From positions 62,001 through 126,000 of the forward strand of contig JAOUHJ010000003.1 in the NCBI GenBank assembly GCA_029865225.1: DNA of 64,000 nt. The letters are read 5' to 3'. The translations under genes and the position numbers were made by a program. This DNA comes from Nitrospira sp. Its GTDB lineage: Bacteria; Nitrospirota; Nitrospiria; Nitrospirales; Nitrospiraceae. The notes under the pieces were generated by a model. That model saw only the letters and a list, made by a program, of their open reading frames with translations. It searched no databases and was not told the origin of the DNA. Positions 53,083-61,351 of the stretch are shown piece after piece. Positions within the stretch are counted from its first letter, which is position 1. Every line of letters begins with the position of its first letter.

Positions 53083-53976
53083 ATGGACGCAGAATCCCGG
53101 TTGACCCTGGCCTACCTCAAGTCCCACCCACTCGAAGTCTCCAGGCAGCTCGAATCGTGGCCCCCGGCGGATGTCGCCACGATCATGGCGCCCTATTCTC
53201 CACAGGACATCGCTGTCGTACTCGAACACATCTCGCCGTCGCAGGCAGCTCGGATCCTCGAACATCTCGCCCTGGATAAGACAGCCGACGTTGTGACTCT
53301 CCTTCCAACCGCCCCGGCGGTCGGGATCTTGCGGCAATGCAACCCCTCTGTCCAGAAGGAGGTATTTGCGCGTCTCGACCGATCTGTGGGTCCGAGCCTT
53401 CGGCTCAGCATGGCCTATCCCGATGGGACCGCCGCCAGCCTGGCTGATCCCCGAGTAGCGATTTTACCTCCCGACATCACCGTTTCGGCTGCGCTGGAGC
53501 GTATCAAGCGGGATGCGGCCCACGCGACGTACTATCACTATGTCGTCAAGCGGGACGGAATCCTTGCCGGCTTGGTGACCACGAAGGAACTCCTGGCCGC
53601 GTCCCCGGACCAGCTCACCGCCACAATCATGAATGGGCACATTGCGACGGTGGCCGCAGAGGCGACCGAGGGGGAATTGCCTCAAAACCCACATTGGCGT
53701 CTCTACCACACTTTGCCGGTCGTCGATCGACAGGGATACTTTCTCGGCGCGCTGCGTTACAGAACCTTGCGTCGCGTCGAAGCGCAGTTCGAGGTGAAAC
53801 CGACGGCGGGACCGCTCCCACAGGCCTTGGTGCAGATGTGGGAGGCCTACGCCATGATCGGTCTCCATATCATGACCGATCTCGCCCAGGCGGTCGATGC
53901 GAGTGTTTCGGAACAGAAGCCAACGCTCCCGAAGGAGGGCAAGAAAACCGATGCCACTTCCCAGGAAACTCCATGA
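53083..53976 (+). CDS. Soluble MgtE-N/CBS protein
   Basis: This 297-residue protein has the cytoplasmic half of MgtE: an MgtE_N superhelix (VLEHISPSQAARILEHLALD, about 20-110) and two CBS-like repeats (about 135-240, including DGILAGLVTTKEL and YFLGALRYRTL). No membrane helices follow; the protein ends after a short amphipathic stretch. It lies immediately upstream of a full MgtE and overlaps it by 26 bases. It may modulate that transporter or act as a free regulatory subunit. Mg binding is inferred from the family only. Confidence 0.8.
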   Translation: MDAESRLTLAYLKSHPLEVSRQLESWPPADVATIMAPYSPQDIAVVLEHISPSQAARILEHLALDKTADVVTLLPTAPAVGILRQCNPSVQKEVFARLDRSVGPSLRLSMAYPDGTAASLADPRVAILPPDITVSAALERIKRDAAHATYYHYVVKRDGILAGLVTTKELLAASPDQLTATIMNGHIATVAAEATEGELPQNPHWRLYHTLPVVDRQGYFLGALRYRTLRRVEAQFEVKPTAGPLPQALVQMWEAYAMIGLHIMTDLAQAVDASVSEQKPTLPKEGKKTDATSQETP

Positions 53977-55246
53977 AACGTTCATCATCGACCATCCCGC
54001 AGAGGCCGGCCCGCTCCTGGAGTCCTTCGAGATCGGCGATATCGTCCGGCTGATCGAATCCATTCCGCCGAATTCGATCGCAGCTCTCCTCTCGTCCATG
54101 AATCCCGCCGTCGCTTCAGAAACCTTGGCGGCACTGCCCGAGGAGCTGGCGATTCAGGTCGTGCGTGAAACCTCCCCCGGAGACGCGGCAGGATTGCTGG
54201 CGCGATTGGAACGGGACCGACGGAAGGCGATCATCCGGCGGCTCGCCCGCCCGCTTGCGAAAGAGATTCGCCTGTTCATGGAGTATCCGGCCGAATCGGT
54301 CGGCAGCCTGATGGATGCGGGAGTATTCGCATTGTCCGAGGACCTCACGGTCGAAGAAGCCGTGACACAGGTACGGATCAGGGCACCCAAAGACCTGCAT
54401 GACATCTACGTCATCGACCGCCGCCGGTATCTCGTCGGCATGTTCTCGGTTCGAGACCTGCTGCTGCTCAATCCGGCGGAGCGGCTGCAGTCCGTCATGC
54501 GGCGTGACGTACCGACCATTCACCCCATGGAAAATCGCGAAGAAATCGTCGACCTCTTCGTCGGACGGCGGTTGCTGACGATTCCCGTCGTGGATCTTGA
54601 TGGACGATTGCTGGGGGTGATCAAGAACGAGGATATCGTCAAGGCCAGCCAGGAGGACGCCACCGCCGACCTTCAGACGATGGTCGGCGCAAGCAAGGAT
54701 GAGCGGGCTCTCTCCCCTCTCTTGTTCTCCGTGCGGAAACGGCTGGGTTGGCTGCAGGTCAACTTGGTCACAGCGTTTCTCGCCGCGTTCGTGGTCGGGA
54801 TGTTCGAAGATGTCATCGCGCAATTTACAGCCCTGGCCGTCTTGCTGCCGGTCGTGGCCGGTCAATCAGGCAACACCGGCGCGCAATCCTTGGCGGTCGT
54901 CATGCGAGGGCTCGCCCTTCGCGACATCAGGCCGGCCCAATGGTTCCGAGTCGTCTCCAAAGAACTCGGCGTGGCCTTACTGAACGGCCTTGCGGTGGCG
55001 GCAACCACTTGCGCCGCTGTCTACTGGTGGAGCGGCTCTGCAGGTCTCACGATGGTGATCGGAATTTCTATGGTGGCCTCGATGTGCATTGCAGGCTTTT
55101 CCGGCGCCGTCATTCCCATCATCCTGAGATCACTGAACCAGGACCCTGCACAATCATCTTCAATCATTCTAACGACCGTGACCGACGTCGTCGGGTTTTT
55201 CAGTTTTCTTGGGCTGGCGACCGTCTTCGCTCATCTCCTTGTGTGA
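53951..55246 (+). CDS. mgtE: Magnesium transporter MgtE
   Basis: This 431-residue Mg channel has an MgtE_N domain (about 15-110), two CBS domains (about 120-240, with SVRDLLLLNPAERLQSVMRR and LDGRLLGVIKNEDIVK) and five C-terminal transmembrane helices. Among the latter are LAVLLPVVAGQSGNTGAQSLAVVMRGL, with the conserved Mg-pathway pattern, and SSSIILTTVTDVVGFFSFLGLATVF. ATG 53951 is preceded by AAGGAGGG. It overlaps the upstream soluble MgtE-N/CBS gene. The channel closes when cytosolic Mg is high. Confidence 0.93.
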   Translation: MPLPRKLHETFIIDHPAEAGPLLESFEIGDIVRLIESIPPNSIAALLSSMNPAVASETLAALPEELAIQVVRETSPGDAAGLLARLERDRRKAIIRRLARPLAKEIRLFMEYPAESVGSLMDAGVFALSEDLTVEEAVTQVRIRAPKDLHDIYVIDRRRYLVGMFSVRDLLLLNPAERLQSVMRRDVPTIHPMENREEIVDLFVGRRLLTIPVVDLDGRLLGVIKNEDIVKASQEDATADLQTMVGASKDERALSPLLFSVRKRLGWLQVNLVTAFLAAFVVGMFEDVIAQFTALAVLLPVVAGQSGNTGAQSLAVVMRGLALRDIRPAQWFRVVSKELGVALLNGLAVAATTCAAVYWWSGSAGLTMVIGISMVASMCIAGFSGAVIPIILRSLNQDPAQSSSIILTTVTDVVGFFSFLGLATVFAHLLV

Positions 55247-55292
55247 GCGCTGCGCGAACTTCAACGGTTCTGGGCCGCCGACATCAGCCGCC

Positions 55293-56318
55293 TTAATTTT
55301 TTCGTGACCGCTGCACAATTCCTCGCAATAACCGGCCCAACAAGTCCGCGCCGGTAATCAAACGTGGCTGTTCCACCCATAAAAGCACCGTGTCATAGCT
55401 GATGATATGGTCACCGGGTGAGTCCGGATCGTAGGTGAGCTGTGCCAAAACCTTCCCAAGCGGTTCGTGCCGATTTCGTACGATCACAGGCCGATGGCAA
55501 TAGGCATGGGGGTCTGTATGCTGCCCGATAAAGAACGTGTGGCGCAGAAACCCATCGGCGTCCATGATGCAACAGGGTTCGTTGTGTTCGTCCGTGATGA
55601 CCACCCAGGCCTTATCGGACGCATTAACCTGGCGGAGGAATGGGTCGTCCGGCGACCGCTGGAAATCGGGAAATATCGGGACGCCGTCATGAACAGGGAG
55701 CCGGATGATACTGGTCGGGTCAACCGGCACTCCTTCCTGATCGACCGGAATATCGTCGATGGTCAAGAAATTGAGCGCCCCGATCGCTTCGATACGGCCG
55801 ACTTCCGACTTCTCGTCCTCCATATGACGACGCAGCAACTCTTTGAGCTCCGCCTCTCGAAGATAGGCGATCGCTTCCTTCCCCAGCCACACATCCAACA
55901 GCATGCCTGAAGGTTTGACGACCGGGAACAAGATGACACGATACACCCTTAACCATTTCGAGAAGAGGGCCGCCATCCGGACTGCCCGTCTGGAAAAGTA
56001 TGCCTGTGGGATAAGTTCCCCGAAGATCGTGATAAAGAAGGTTGAAAACAGGAACGCGGTGACGCCGGCCATCACTGAGTTCGACAACAGCGTGAGAAGC
56101 ACGTTGATGCCGACGTTGCCCCAGAGAATCGTGGCCAGGATATCGTTAGGGTGCTCCCGAAGCCGCAATACTTTTTGGGCGTCGTAATTTCCGCTCGCCG
56201 CTTCCGCCTCCAAACGCAGCCGACCGAGACTGAACACTGCCAGATTCAAGCCCGACATCAAAGCCGATTGACTGAGACAGACGATGATTCCGATCCAGAT
56301 TAAGACATTACTTGCCAT
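55293..56318 (-). CDS. CNNM/CorC-type membrane protein (DUF21 with CBS)
   Basis: This 341-residue protein has an N-terminal DUF21/CNNM transmembrane part (WIGIIVCLSQSALMSGLNLAVFSLGRLRLEAEA, DILATILWGNVGINVLLTLLSN, FFITIFGELIPQAYF) and a C-terminal CBS-like region (about 180-330). CNNM/CorC relatives transport Mg or Co. This protein lacks the extra CorC-HlyC C-terminal domain. Its proximity to MgtE (46 bases from its end) supports a role in divalent-cation homeostasis. The start at ATG 56318 has a GGAGAGAG sequence upstream; ATG 56336 is less favoured. Confidence 0.82.
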   Translation of the reverse strand: MASNVLIWIGIIVCLSQSALMSGLNLAVFSLGRLRLEAEAASGNYDAQKVLRLREHPNDILATILWGNVGINVLLTLLSNSVMAGVTAFLFSTFFITIFGELIPQAYFSRRAVRMAALFSKWLRVYRVILFPVVKPSGMLLDVWLGKEAIAYLREAELKELLRRHMEDEKSEVGRIEAIGALNFLTIDDIPVDQEGVPVDPTSIIRLPVHDGVPIFPDFQRSPDDPFLRQVNASDKAWVVITDEHNEPCCIMDADGFLRHTFFIGQHTDPHAYCHRPVIVRNRHEPLGKVLAQLTYDPDSPGDHIISYDTVLLWVEQPRLITGADLLGRLLRGIVQRSRKN

Positions 56319-56425
56319 ACGGCTCTCTCTCCACAATCAATAAGCATGGGAATGCACACTGGGTGCTACATAGTATGGTGATGGTTAGCGCACGACCTCT
56401 ATAGGCCGACCCACCCACTCGGATT

Positions 56426-57532
56426 TTAGTGAAGCCCCAATCGTTGACCTGTTTCGGTATTGAATAGATGGAGTGTCGCGTGGGGTGCTGAGACACCCAC
56501 ACGATCCCCAATCCTCGGGGTAAACCCTGCCTGTGCGGAACCGATGATGGTGATCATCTCCTTGTGGTCTTGAAGCTCAACCGTGACCCACAAGGTCGGG
56601 CCTGACGGTTCGGTGAGGCGAACGACACCGAATCCTCCGACGTTGTCTCCTGACTCATGTGCAGGCCCCACGCTGATGTCCTCTGGTCTGAGCCCTACGG
56701 TCACCATCTGCGCTTGATCACCTGTCGGCGCATCTGGAGGTCTCTTGAGATGCAACGGCCCAGCTTGAATGCGATCCATTCCTAGCTGCGCAGAGAGCAG
56801 GTTCATCGGAGGATACCCCATGAAACCAGCGACGAAGAGATTGGCCGGGGCGGCATAGATATCATGAGGCCGTCCGATCTGCTGAACCTGTCCTTGATTG
56901 AGAGCCGCAAGCCGGTCGCCCAAGGTCATGGCTTCTGTTTGATCGTGAGTCACATAAATCGTGGTGACCTTTAATTCCTTGTGGAGCCGGAGCAATTCCG
57001 CGCGCATGGAGGCCCGCAACTGCGCATCGAGGTTCGACAGCGGTTCGTCCAACAGAAACAATCGCGGCTTCCTGATGAGGGCCCGGCCCAAGGCGACCCG
57101 CTGCCGTTGCCCGCCCGAGAGTTCACGCGGTCGTCGATCCAGCAATGCCGACAACCCCAGAAACCCTGCCACCCGTTCCACTTCTTCCTTGATGCGCGTT
57201 CGATCGAGGCGCTTGGGGCGGGGGACCACGGTCAGTGGAAAAGCCATATTCTCGCGCACGGTCATGTGGGGGTACAGCGCGTAGCTTTGAAACACCAATG
57301 CGACATCGCGCTCCCGTGGTTCTAAGTCGGTCACATCGACCCCGTCGAATAGAATACGACCGGCGGTCGGTTGATCAAGACCGGCAAGGAGACTCAGCAA
57401 TGTCGATTTACCGCAGCCGGAAGGGCCCACGAGTACGAAGAACTCACCGTCCTGTACCGTCAGCGTGAGCGGAGGCAGAATGGTTTTCTGCCCGATACGC
57501 TTCTCGATCAACTCGATCCGGACTTCAGCCAT
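56426..57532 (-). CDS. ABC sugar importer ATPase (MalK/UgpC type)
   Basis: This 368-residue ATPase has Walker A GPSGCGKSTLLSLLAG, the Q-loop region FQSYALYPHM, signature LSGGQRQRVALGRALIRKP, Walker B LFLLDEPLSNLD, and a C-terminal OB-fold domain (MVTVGLRPEDISVG). This is the CUT1/MalK subfamily, which powers uptake of di- and oligosaccharides or polyols. It starts 4 bases after the MalG-type permease and completes a MalEFGK set. The C-terminal domain may bind regulators such as transcription factors or IIA-Glc-like proteins. Confidence 0.93.
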   Translation of the reverse strand: MAEVRIELIEKRIGQKTILPPLTLTVQDGEFFVLVGPSGCGKSTLLSLLAGLDQPTAGRILFDGVDVTDLEPRERDVALVFQSYALYPHMTVRENMAFPLTVVPRPKRLDRTRIKEEVERVAGFLGLSALLDRRPRELSGGQRQRVALGRALIRKPRLFLLDEPLSNLDAQLRASMRAELLRLHKELKVTTIYVTHDQTEAMTLGDRLAALNQGQVQQIGRPHDIYAAPANLFVAGFMGYPPMNLLSAQLGMDRIQAGPLHLKRPPDAPTGDQAQMVTVGLRPEDISVGPAHESGDNVGGFGVVRLTEPSGPTLWVTVELQDHKEMITIIGSAQAGFTPRIGDRVGVSAPHATLHLFNTETGQRLGLH

Positions 57533-57536
57533 TGCC

Positions 57537-58397
57537 TTATCCTTTCACGCTGCCGGCCGTCAGACCGGCAATGATGTGCCGTTGAAATGCCAGCGCGAGA
57601 CCGGCAACCGGCAGAGTCACCACCAGAGACGCGGCGGCCAAGTCGCCCCAAGGAATTTCGTACAGTCCTGGGAACAGTGCGACGGCAACCGGCGCAGTGC
57701 GAGTGCTATCGCTGGCGGTCAGCGTCAGGGCAAACATGAACTCGTTCCAGGAATAGATAAAGACCAAGAGCGCCGCAACCGCAAGCCCCGGTCGCGCAAG
57801 GGGAAACATCACCGTCAGCAACGCCTGCAACGGTGTACAGCCGTCGATGCGCGCAGCCTGGTAGAGCTCCCTGGGAAGCTGCTGAAAGAAGCTCGTCAGC
57901 AGCCACACGGCGAGCGGCAGTGAATACACCGCATGGGTCAATCCCACGGCGACGAGGGTATCCCTCAACCCCAGCTCCCTCATCAGGAGGTACAACGGAC
58001 TGATGACCGCGATAGGCGGGAACATCGATGTGACGAGCGCCACCCCGAGTATCACCGACTTGCCGGTGATCGGGAGCCGTGCGAGCGCAAAGGCGCAAAA
58101 TGCACCCACCACGATGGCGGTCACCGTCGCACTTGCGGCCACGATCATGCTGTTCGCGAGCGACCGTGGCAGTGACGATTTGAGTAAGACCCGATCATAG
58201 TGCACACCCGTCACGTGCTCTGGGAAGAGAGGAGGCAGGCGCACGAGATCCTGATCAGGCTTGATCGATGTGACCGCCTGCCAGAGCACCGGTCCGAGAC
58301 AGAACAGCCCGACAACTAAAAGCACACCTACCGTAAGGCCACGAGCCCGAAGCCCATTCATCATGGGTGACCCGGCCTGATCGTTGGGGCGATCCAT
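57537..58397 (-). CDS. ABC sugar permease (MalG type)
   Basis: This 286-residue permease has about six membrane helices and the EAA loop motif ELYQAARIDGCTPLQALLTVMFPLARPGL. It resembles the MalG/CUT1 half of sugar importers. Its ATG shares one base with the stop of the MalF-type permease (TGATG overlap), and the ATPase gene follows 4 bases later. Its substrate is expected to be a di- or oligosaccharide or a glycosylated polyol; the substrate cannot be fixed by sequence. Confidence 0.92.
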   Translation of the reverse strand: MDRPNDQAGSPMMNGLRARGLTVGVLLVVGLFCLGPVLWQAVTSIKPDQDLVRLPPLFPEHVTGVHYDRVLLKSSLPRSLANSMIVAASATVTAIVVGAFCAFALARLPITGKSVILGVALVTSMFPPIAVISPLYLLMRELGLRDTLVAVGLTHAVYSLPLAVWLLTSFFQQLPRELYQAARIDGCTPLQALLTVMFPLARPGLAVAALLVFIYSWNEFMFALTLTASDSTRTAPVAVALFPGLYEIPWGDLAAASLVVTLPVAGLALAFQRHIIAGLTAGSVKG

Positions 58398-59293
58398 CAG
58401 GCACCCCCCTGCACATGCCGGCGGAGCAGCATCAGATACAACATCGAAAGGAGTGCGGCGAGCACAAACATCGCCGTGGCCAGAGCGGATCCATATCCGA
58501 ACTGTAAGGTTTGGAACAGCGTCTTGTACGCATAGATCGACAGGGTCTCCGTGCTGTTGCCCGGGCCTCCGCCCGTGAGCACAAAGACCGCATCAAATAC
58601 CCGGACCGCGTCCATCGTACGGAAGACCAGCACGATGACGACGACAGGCATCAGAAGTGGCAGGGTAATCCGACGAAATTGTTCCCACGCTCCAGCCCCA
58701 TCAACTCGCGCTGCCGCGTAGAGTTCCTGCGGCACGGTCTTCAATCCGGCAAGGAGCAACAGCGCCGCGAACGGCGTGGTTTTCCACACATCCATCACGA
58801 CCGCCGCATGAATCGCCCAATCGGGATCTGCCAGCCAATCGATGGGCCCTTCGGTTATCCCGGCTGCAGAGAGCAGATAGTTGAGCAAGCCGTAGTCCGG
58901 TTGATAGAGCCAGGCCCAGATCTGGGCGGACACGACAGTTGGAATCGCCCACGGAAGAATGATCATGACATGGGCCCACCGGAGTCCCTTGCCCGCTCCA
59001 TTCGACAGACGGTTCAGGAGCAGGGCAAACCCGAACCCCAACAACAGCTCGGCCGATACGGAGAGGGCCGTGAAATATAACGTCGTCCGGCAGGCGGCCC
59101 AAAACCGGTCATCCCCCCACAGTTGGAGATAGTTCCGGGCGCCGACGAATTCATCGATTCCAAAGATCGGCAACTGCTGACGCAGACTGAGCCACAAGGC
59201 CGCGGCAATCGGAGCAAGCGCGATCAGACTCACGAGTACAAACGCAGGACCCGCAAATACATATCCCCATGCGCGCTCGGAAAGACGGATCAT
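58397..59293 (-). CDS. ABC sugar permease (MalF type)
   Basis: This 298-residue permease has an N-terminal helix (AGPAFVLVSLIALAPIAAALWLSL) and the CUT1 signature ELYAAARVDGAGAWEQFRRITLPLLMPV. A typical C-terminal segment is FDAVFVLTGGGPGNSTETLS. It pairs with the MalG-type permease downstream (one base shared) and follows the substrate-binding lipoprotein by 37 bases. Together they form a heterodimeric channel for a sugar substrate. Confidence 0.92.
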   Translation of the reverse strand: MIRLSERAWGYVFAGPAFVLVSLIALAPIAAALWLSLRQQLPIFGIDEFVGARNYLQLWGDDRFWAACRTTLYFTALSVSAELLLGFGFALLLNRLSNGAGKGLRWAHVMIILPWAIPTVVSAQIWAWLYQPDYGLLNYLLSAAGITEGPIDWLADPDWAIHAAVVMDVWKTTPFAALLLLAGLKTVPQELYAAARVDGAGAWEQFRRITLPLLMPVVVIVLVFRTMDAVRVFDAVFVLTGGGPGNSTETLSIYAYKTLFQTLQFGYGSALATAMFVLAALLSMLYLMLLRRHVQGGA

Positions 59294-59330
59294 CCGGCTA
59301 CCCTTTTCATCACTAGAGGCAATGGATCAC

Positions 59331-60608
59331 TCATGATCGTTCCATCACTGCCGTTGCACGTTGTTCCCCCATGATCTGATCAACTCGGCGTCTGATGGCC
59401 TCCAGTGCATCTTTAGGCGACTTTCGCCCCACGACGACCGCACTGATTTCCGGCTGTACCGCTTGAGAAATGAGAAGATAATATGGTGTGACCGGACGCG
59501 GCCTCGCTTCCAACAGGATCGGATGGAGATCCTTCAAGAGAGGGCGCACCTCGAGCAATGACTCATCAGCATAGAGAGCTCGCCGAACCGGGTTATACCC
59601 CAACTCCACTGCGACCTTGCGTTGCGTCTCAGTAGAGGTCAAGAATGTGATCAGCTCACCCACCATCTCTTGATGGGTGGAACTGTTCGGGATGGCGAGC
59701 ATCCACCCTCCGAGAACCGGCGCACTGGCAAATCCGGAAAAGGCCGGCAGAGAAACAACTCCCACCTTCCCGCGAACCGGCGAACCCTCCTGTTGCAGCA
59801 GAGACCAGGCATAGGGCCAATTTCGCATGAACACCGCGTGGCCTTCACCGAACATCCACCGAGTGGATTCTTCATCTGCCATGCTGGTGGACAGTGGGGT
59901 AATACCGTGCTTCGAGATGGTCTCTCGCAAGAACCGCAGACCAGATTCGGCACGGTCTCGATCGCCGCTCCAGAGATCCGTTCCGTTACTCCGGAGCACC
60001 TCGAGCGTGACACACATCAGACCTTCATATTGCTTCCCCTGCCATACAAACCCGGCTAAGCGAGAGTCCCGCTCCGCATCCAGGATCAGCTTGGCGGCCT
60101 GAGCGAGCTCAAGCCATGTGCGAGGCGGTTCAAGACCGTGACGATCCAACAAGTCACGCCGGTAGTAGAGAACCCCTGCGTCGACATACCATGGCACTGC
60201 ATACAGACGGCCATTGAAGGTGGCCGCCTCGATCGGACCAGGAAAGAACTCCTCCTGCTCAGCCGGAGTCAGGAGTCCGTCCAGCGGGGCAATCCACCCG
60301 GCCTTGGCGAATTCCTGCGCCCAAATCGTATCGATCCCCAGCAAATCAAACGGAGCCCTTCCTCCGTCCAAATTCATGGCATAGTACTGATGTTGTCGAT
60401 CCGAATCGGACGGTAAGAGCTCTTCTCGAACCGTGACCCCTTCATGCTGTCGTTCAAAATCCCTGAGCAGGTCGGACAGCACCCGGCCATCACCGGATAG
60501 TTTCCCATGCTTGAACACGAGAACGGTAGGCGAACGATCCGTCCCTTCTCCGCTCTGCGTGCACCCAATCGCCGCCGCCAACCAGAGTAAGAGGAACAGC
60601 CTCATCAT
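59331..60608 (-). CDS. ABC sugar-binding lipoprotein (MalE/UgpB type)
   Basis: This 425-residue extracytoplasmic solute-binding protein is of CUT1 type. A signal with lipobox AAIGC at about residue 16 predicts lipidation. Typical segments are LSDLLRDFERQHEGVTVREELL, GIDTIWAQEFAKAGWIAPLDG and YAVPWYVDAGVLYYRRDLLD. Its start overlaps the stop of the channel-like gene by 4 bases (ATGA). The ligand is likely trehalose, maltose or another glucoside, judging only by the surrounding genes. Confidence 0.92.
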   Translation of the reverse strand: MMRLFLLLWLAAAIGCTQSGEGTDRSPTVLVFKHGKLSGDGRVLSDLLRDFERQHEGVTVREELLPSDSDRQHQYYAMNLDGGRAPFDLLGIDTIWAQEFAKAGWIAPLDGLLTPAEQEEFFPGPIEAATFNGRLYAVPWYVDAGVLYYRRDLLDRHGLEPPRTWLELAQAAKLILDAERDSRLAGFVWQGKQYEGLMCVTLEVLRSNGTDLWSGDRDRAESGLRFLRETISKHGITPLSTSMADEESTRWMFGEGHAVFMRNWPYAWSLLQQEGSPVRGKVGVVSLPAFSGFASAPVLGGWMLAIPNSSTHQEMVGELITFLTSTETQRKVAVELGYNPVRRALYADESLLEVRPLLKDLHPILLEARPRPVTPYYLLISQAVQPEISAVVVGRKSPKDALEAIRRRVDQIMGEQRATAVMERS

Positions 60609-61315
60609 AAATGTCGCAGATCATCCGGAGCGCGATCACGTCCTCGACTCCAGAACGTCCGCTCAAGATAGTCCTTGGCCAAATCCTTGGCCCCGAGTCC
60701 GAACGCCAGACAGGTGGCGAACACAATGCCTCCAAAGGTAATCCCGAAGCCCACCAGTACAACACTTGCCGCAATACCCAATTCCTCCGCTGCCATGGCC
60801 AATGCAAAGAGTTGGATGCCCCAACGCGACATATTCGCAAACAACCGTGCCGGTGGCAGCCCGGCATTTACCCCTGCGATCAACACGCCCTGTGCGATGA
60901 AATTGGACAGCAGGTATCCGCTGACCAAAATCAACCCTGCGACCAACGCGTGAGGAATGTACGCCAAGAGCGAATTGGCAAACTGGTTGATCGGCTGGAG
61001 ATTCAACGCCCCCAACCCGGCAATCACGGAAAAGGCGACGACAGCCCAATAGACGGCCTGGCCCACGATATGGGAGGGATCGGCCTTCACGCCCCCGCGC
61101 AAGAGCGCGGCATTGATCTCAAGCCGATCGCACAGATGGTCGAGACGCACCACGCGCAAGAGCCGCTCGACCACATGGGCCAACGCGCGGGCCACCAAGA
61201 AACCCACACCGATGATAATGAGCATGGCCAACACATTCGGTAATACATCCAAGACCTGTCGGCCAAGTTGCTCCAATGGCGCGAGTAACGCAGTGCGAAA
61301 AAAGTCTGTCGTCAT
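60605..61315 (-). CDS. Membrane protein with conserved TM-helix repeat (MscS-related), paralogue of the gene at 15887
   Basis: This 236-residue protein has about five hydrophobic segments and a pore-like FGGIVFATCLAFGLGAKDLAKD, homologous in length and pattern to the protein at 15887-16600 (shared LERxxWxxxxxR-type ends and RWGIxLFxxAM). No MscS beta domain is present. ATG 61315 is preferred (GGGGGAGGTGAGT upstream). It follows a glycosyltransferase gene and overlaps the sugar-binding lipoprotein gene by 4 bases, so it is encoded within the sugar-import operon. Confidence 0.78.
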   Translation of the reverse strand: MTTDFFRTALLAPLEQLGRQVLDVLPNVLAMLIIIGVGFLVARALAHVVERLLRVVRLDHLCDRLEINAALLRGGVKADPSHIVGQAVYWAVVAFSVIAGLGALNLQPINQFANSLLAYIPHALVAGLILVSGYLLSNFIAQGVLIAGVNAGLPPARLFANMSRWGIQLFALAMAAEELGIAASVVLVGFGITFGGIVFATCLAFGLGAKDLAKDYLERTFWSRGRDRAPDDLRHL

Positions 61316-61351
61316 ACTCACCTCCCCCCCGTTCACCGCCGGCACTCTCGC

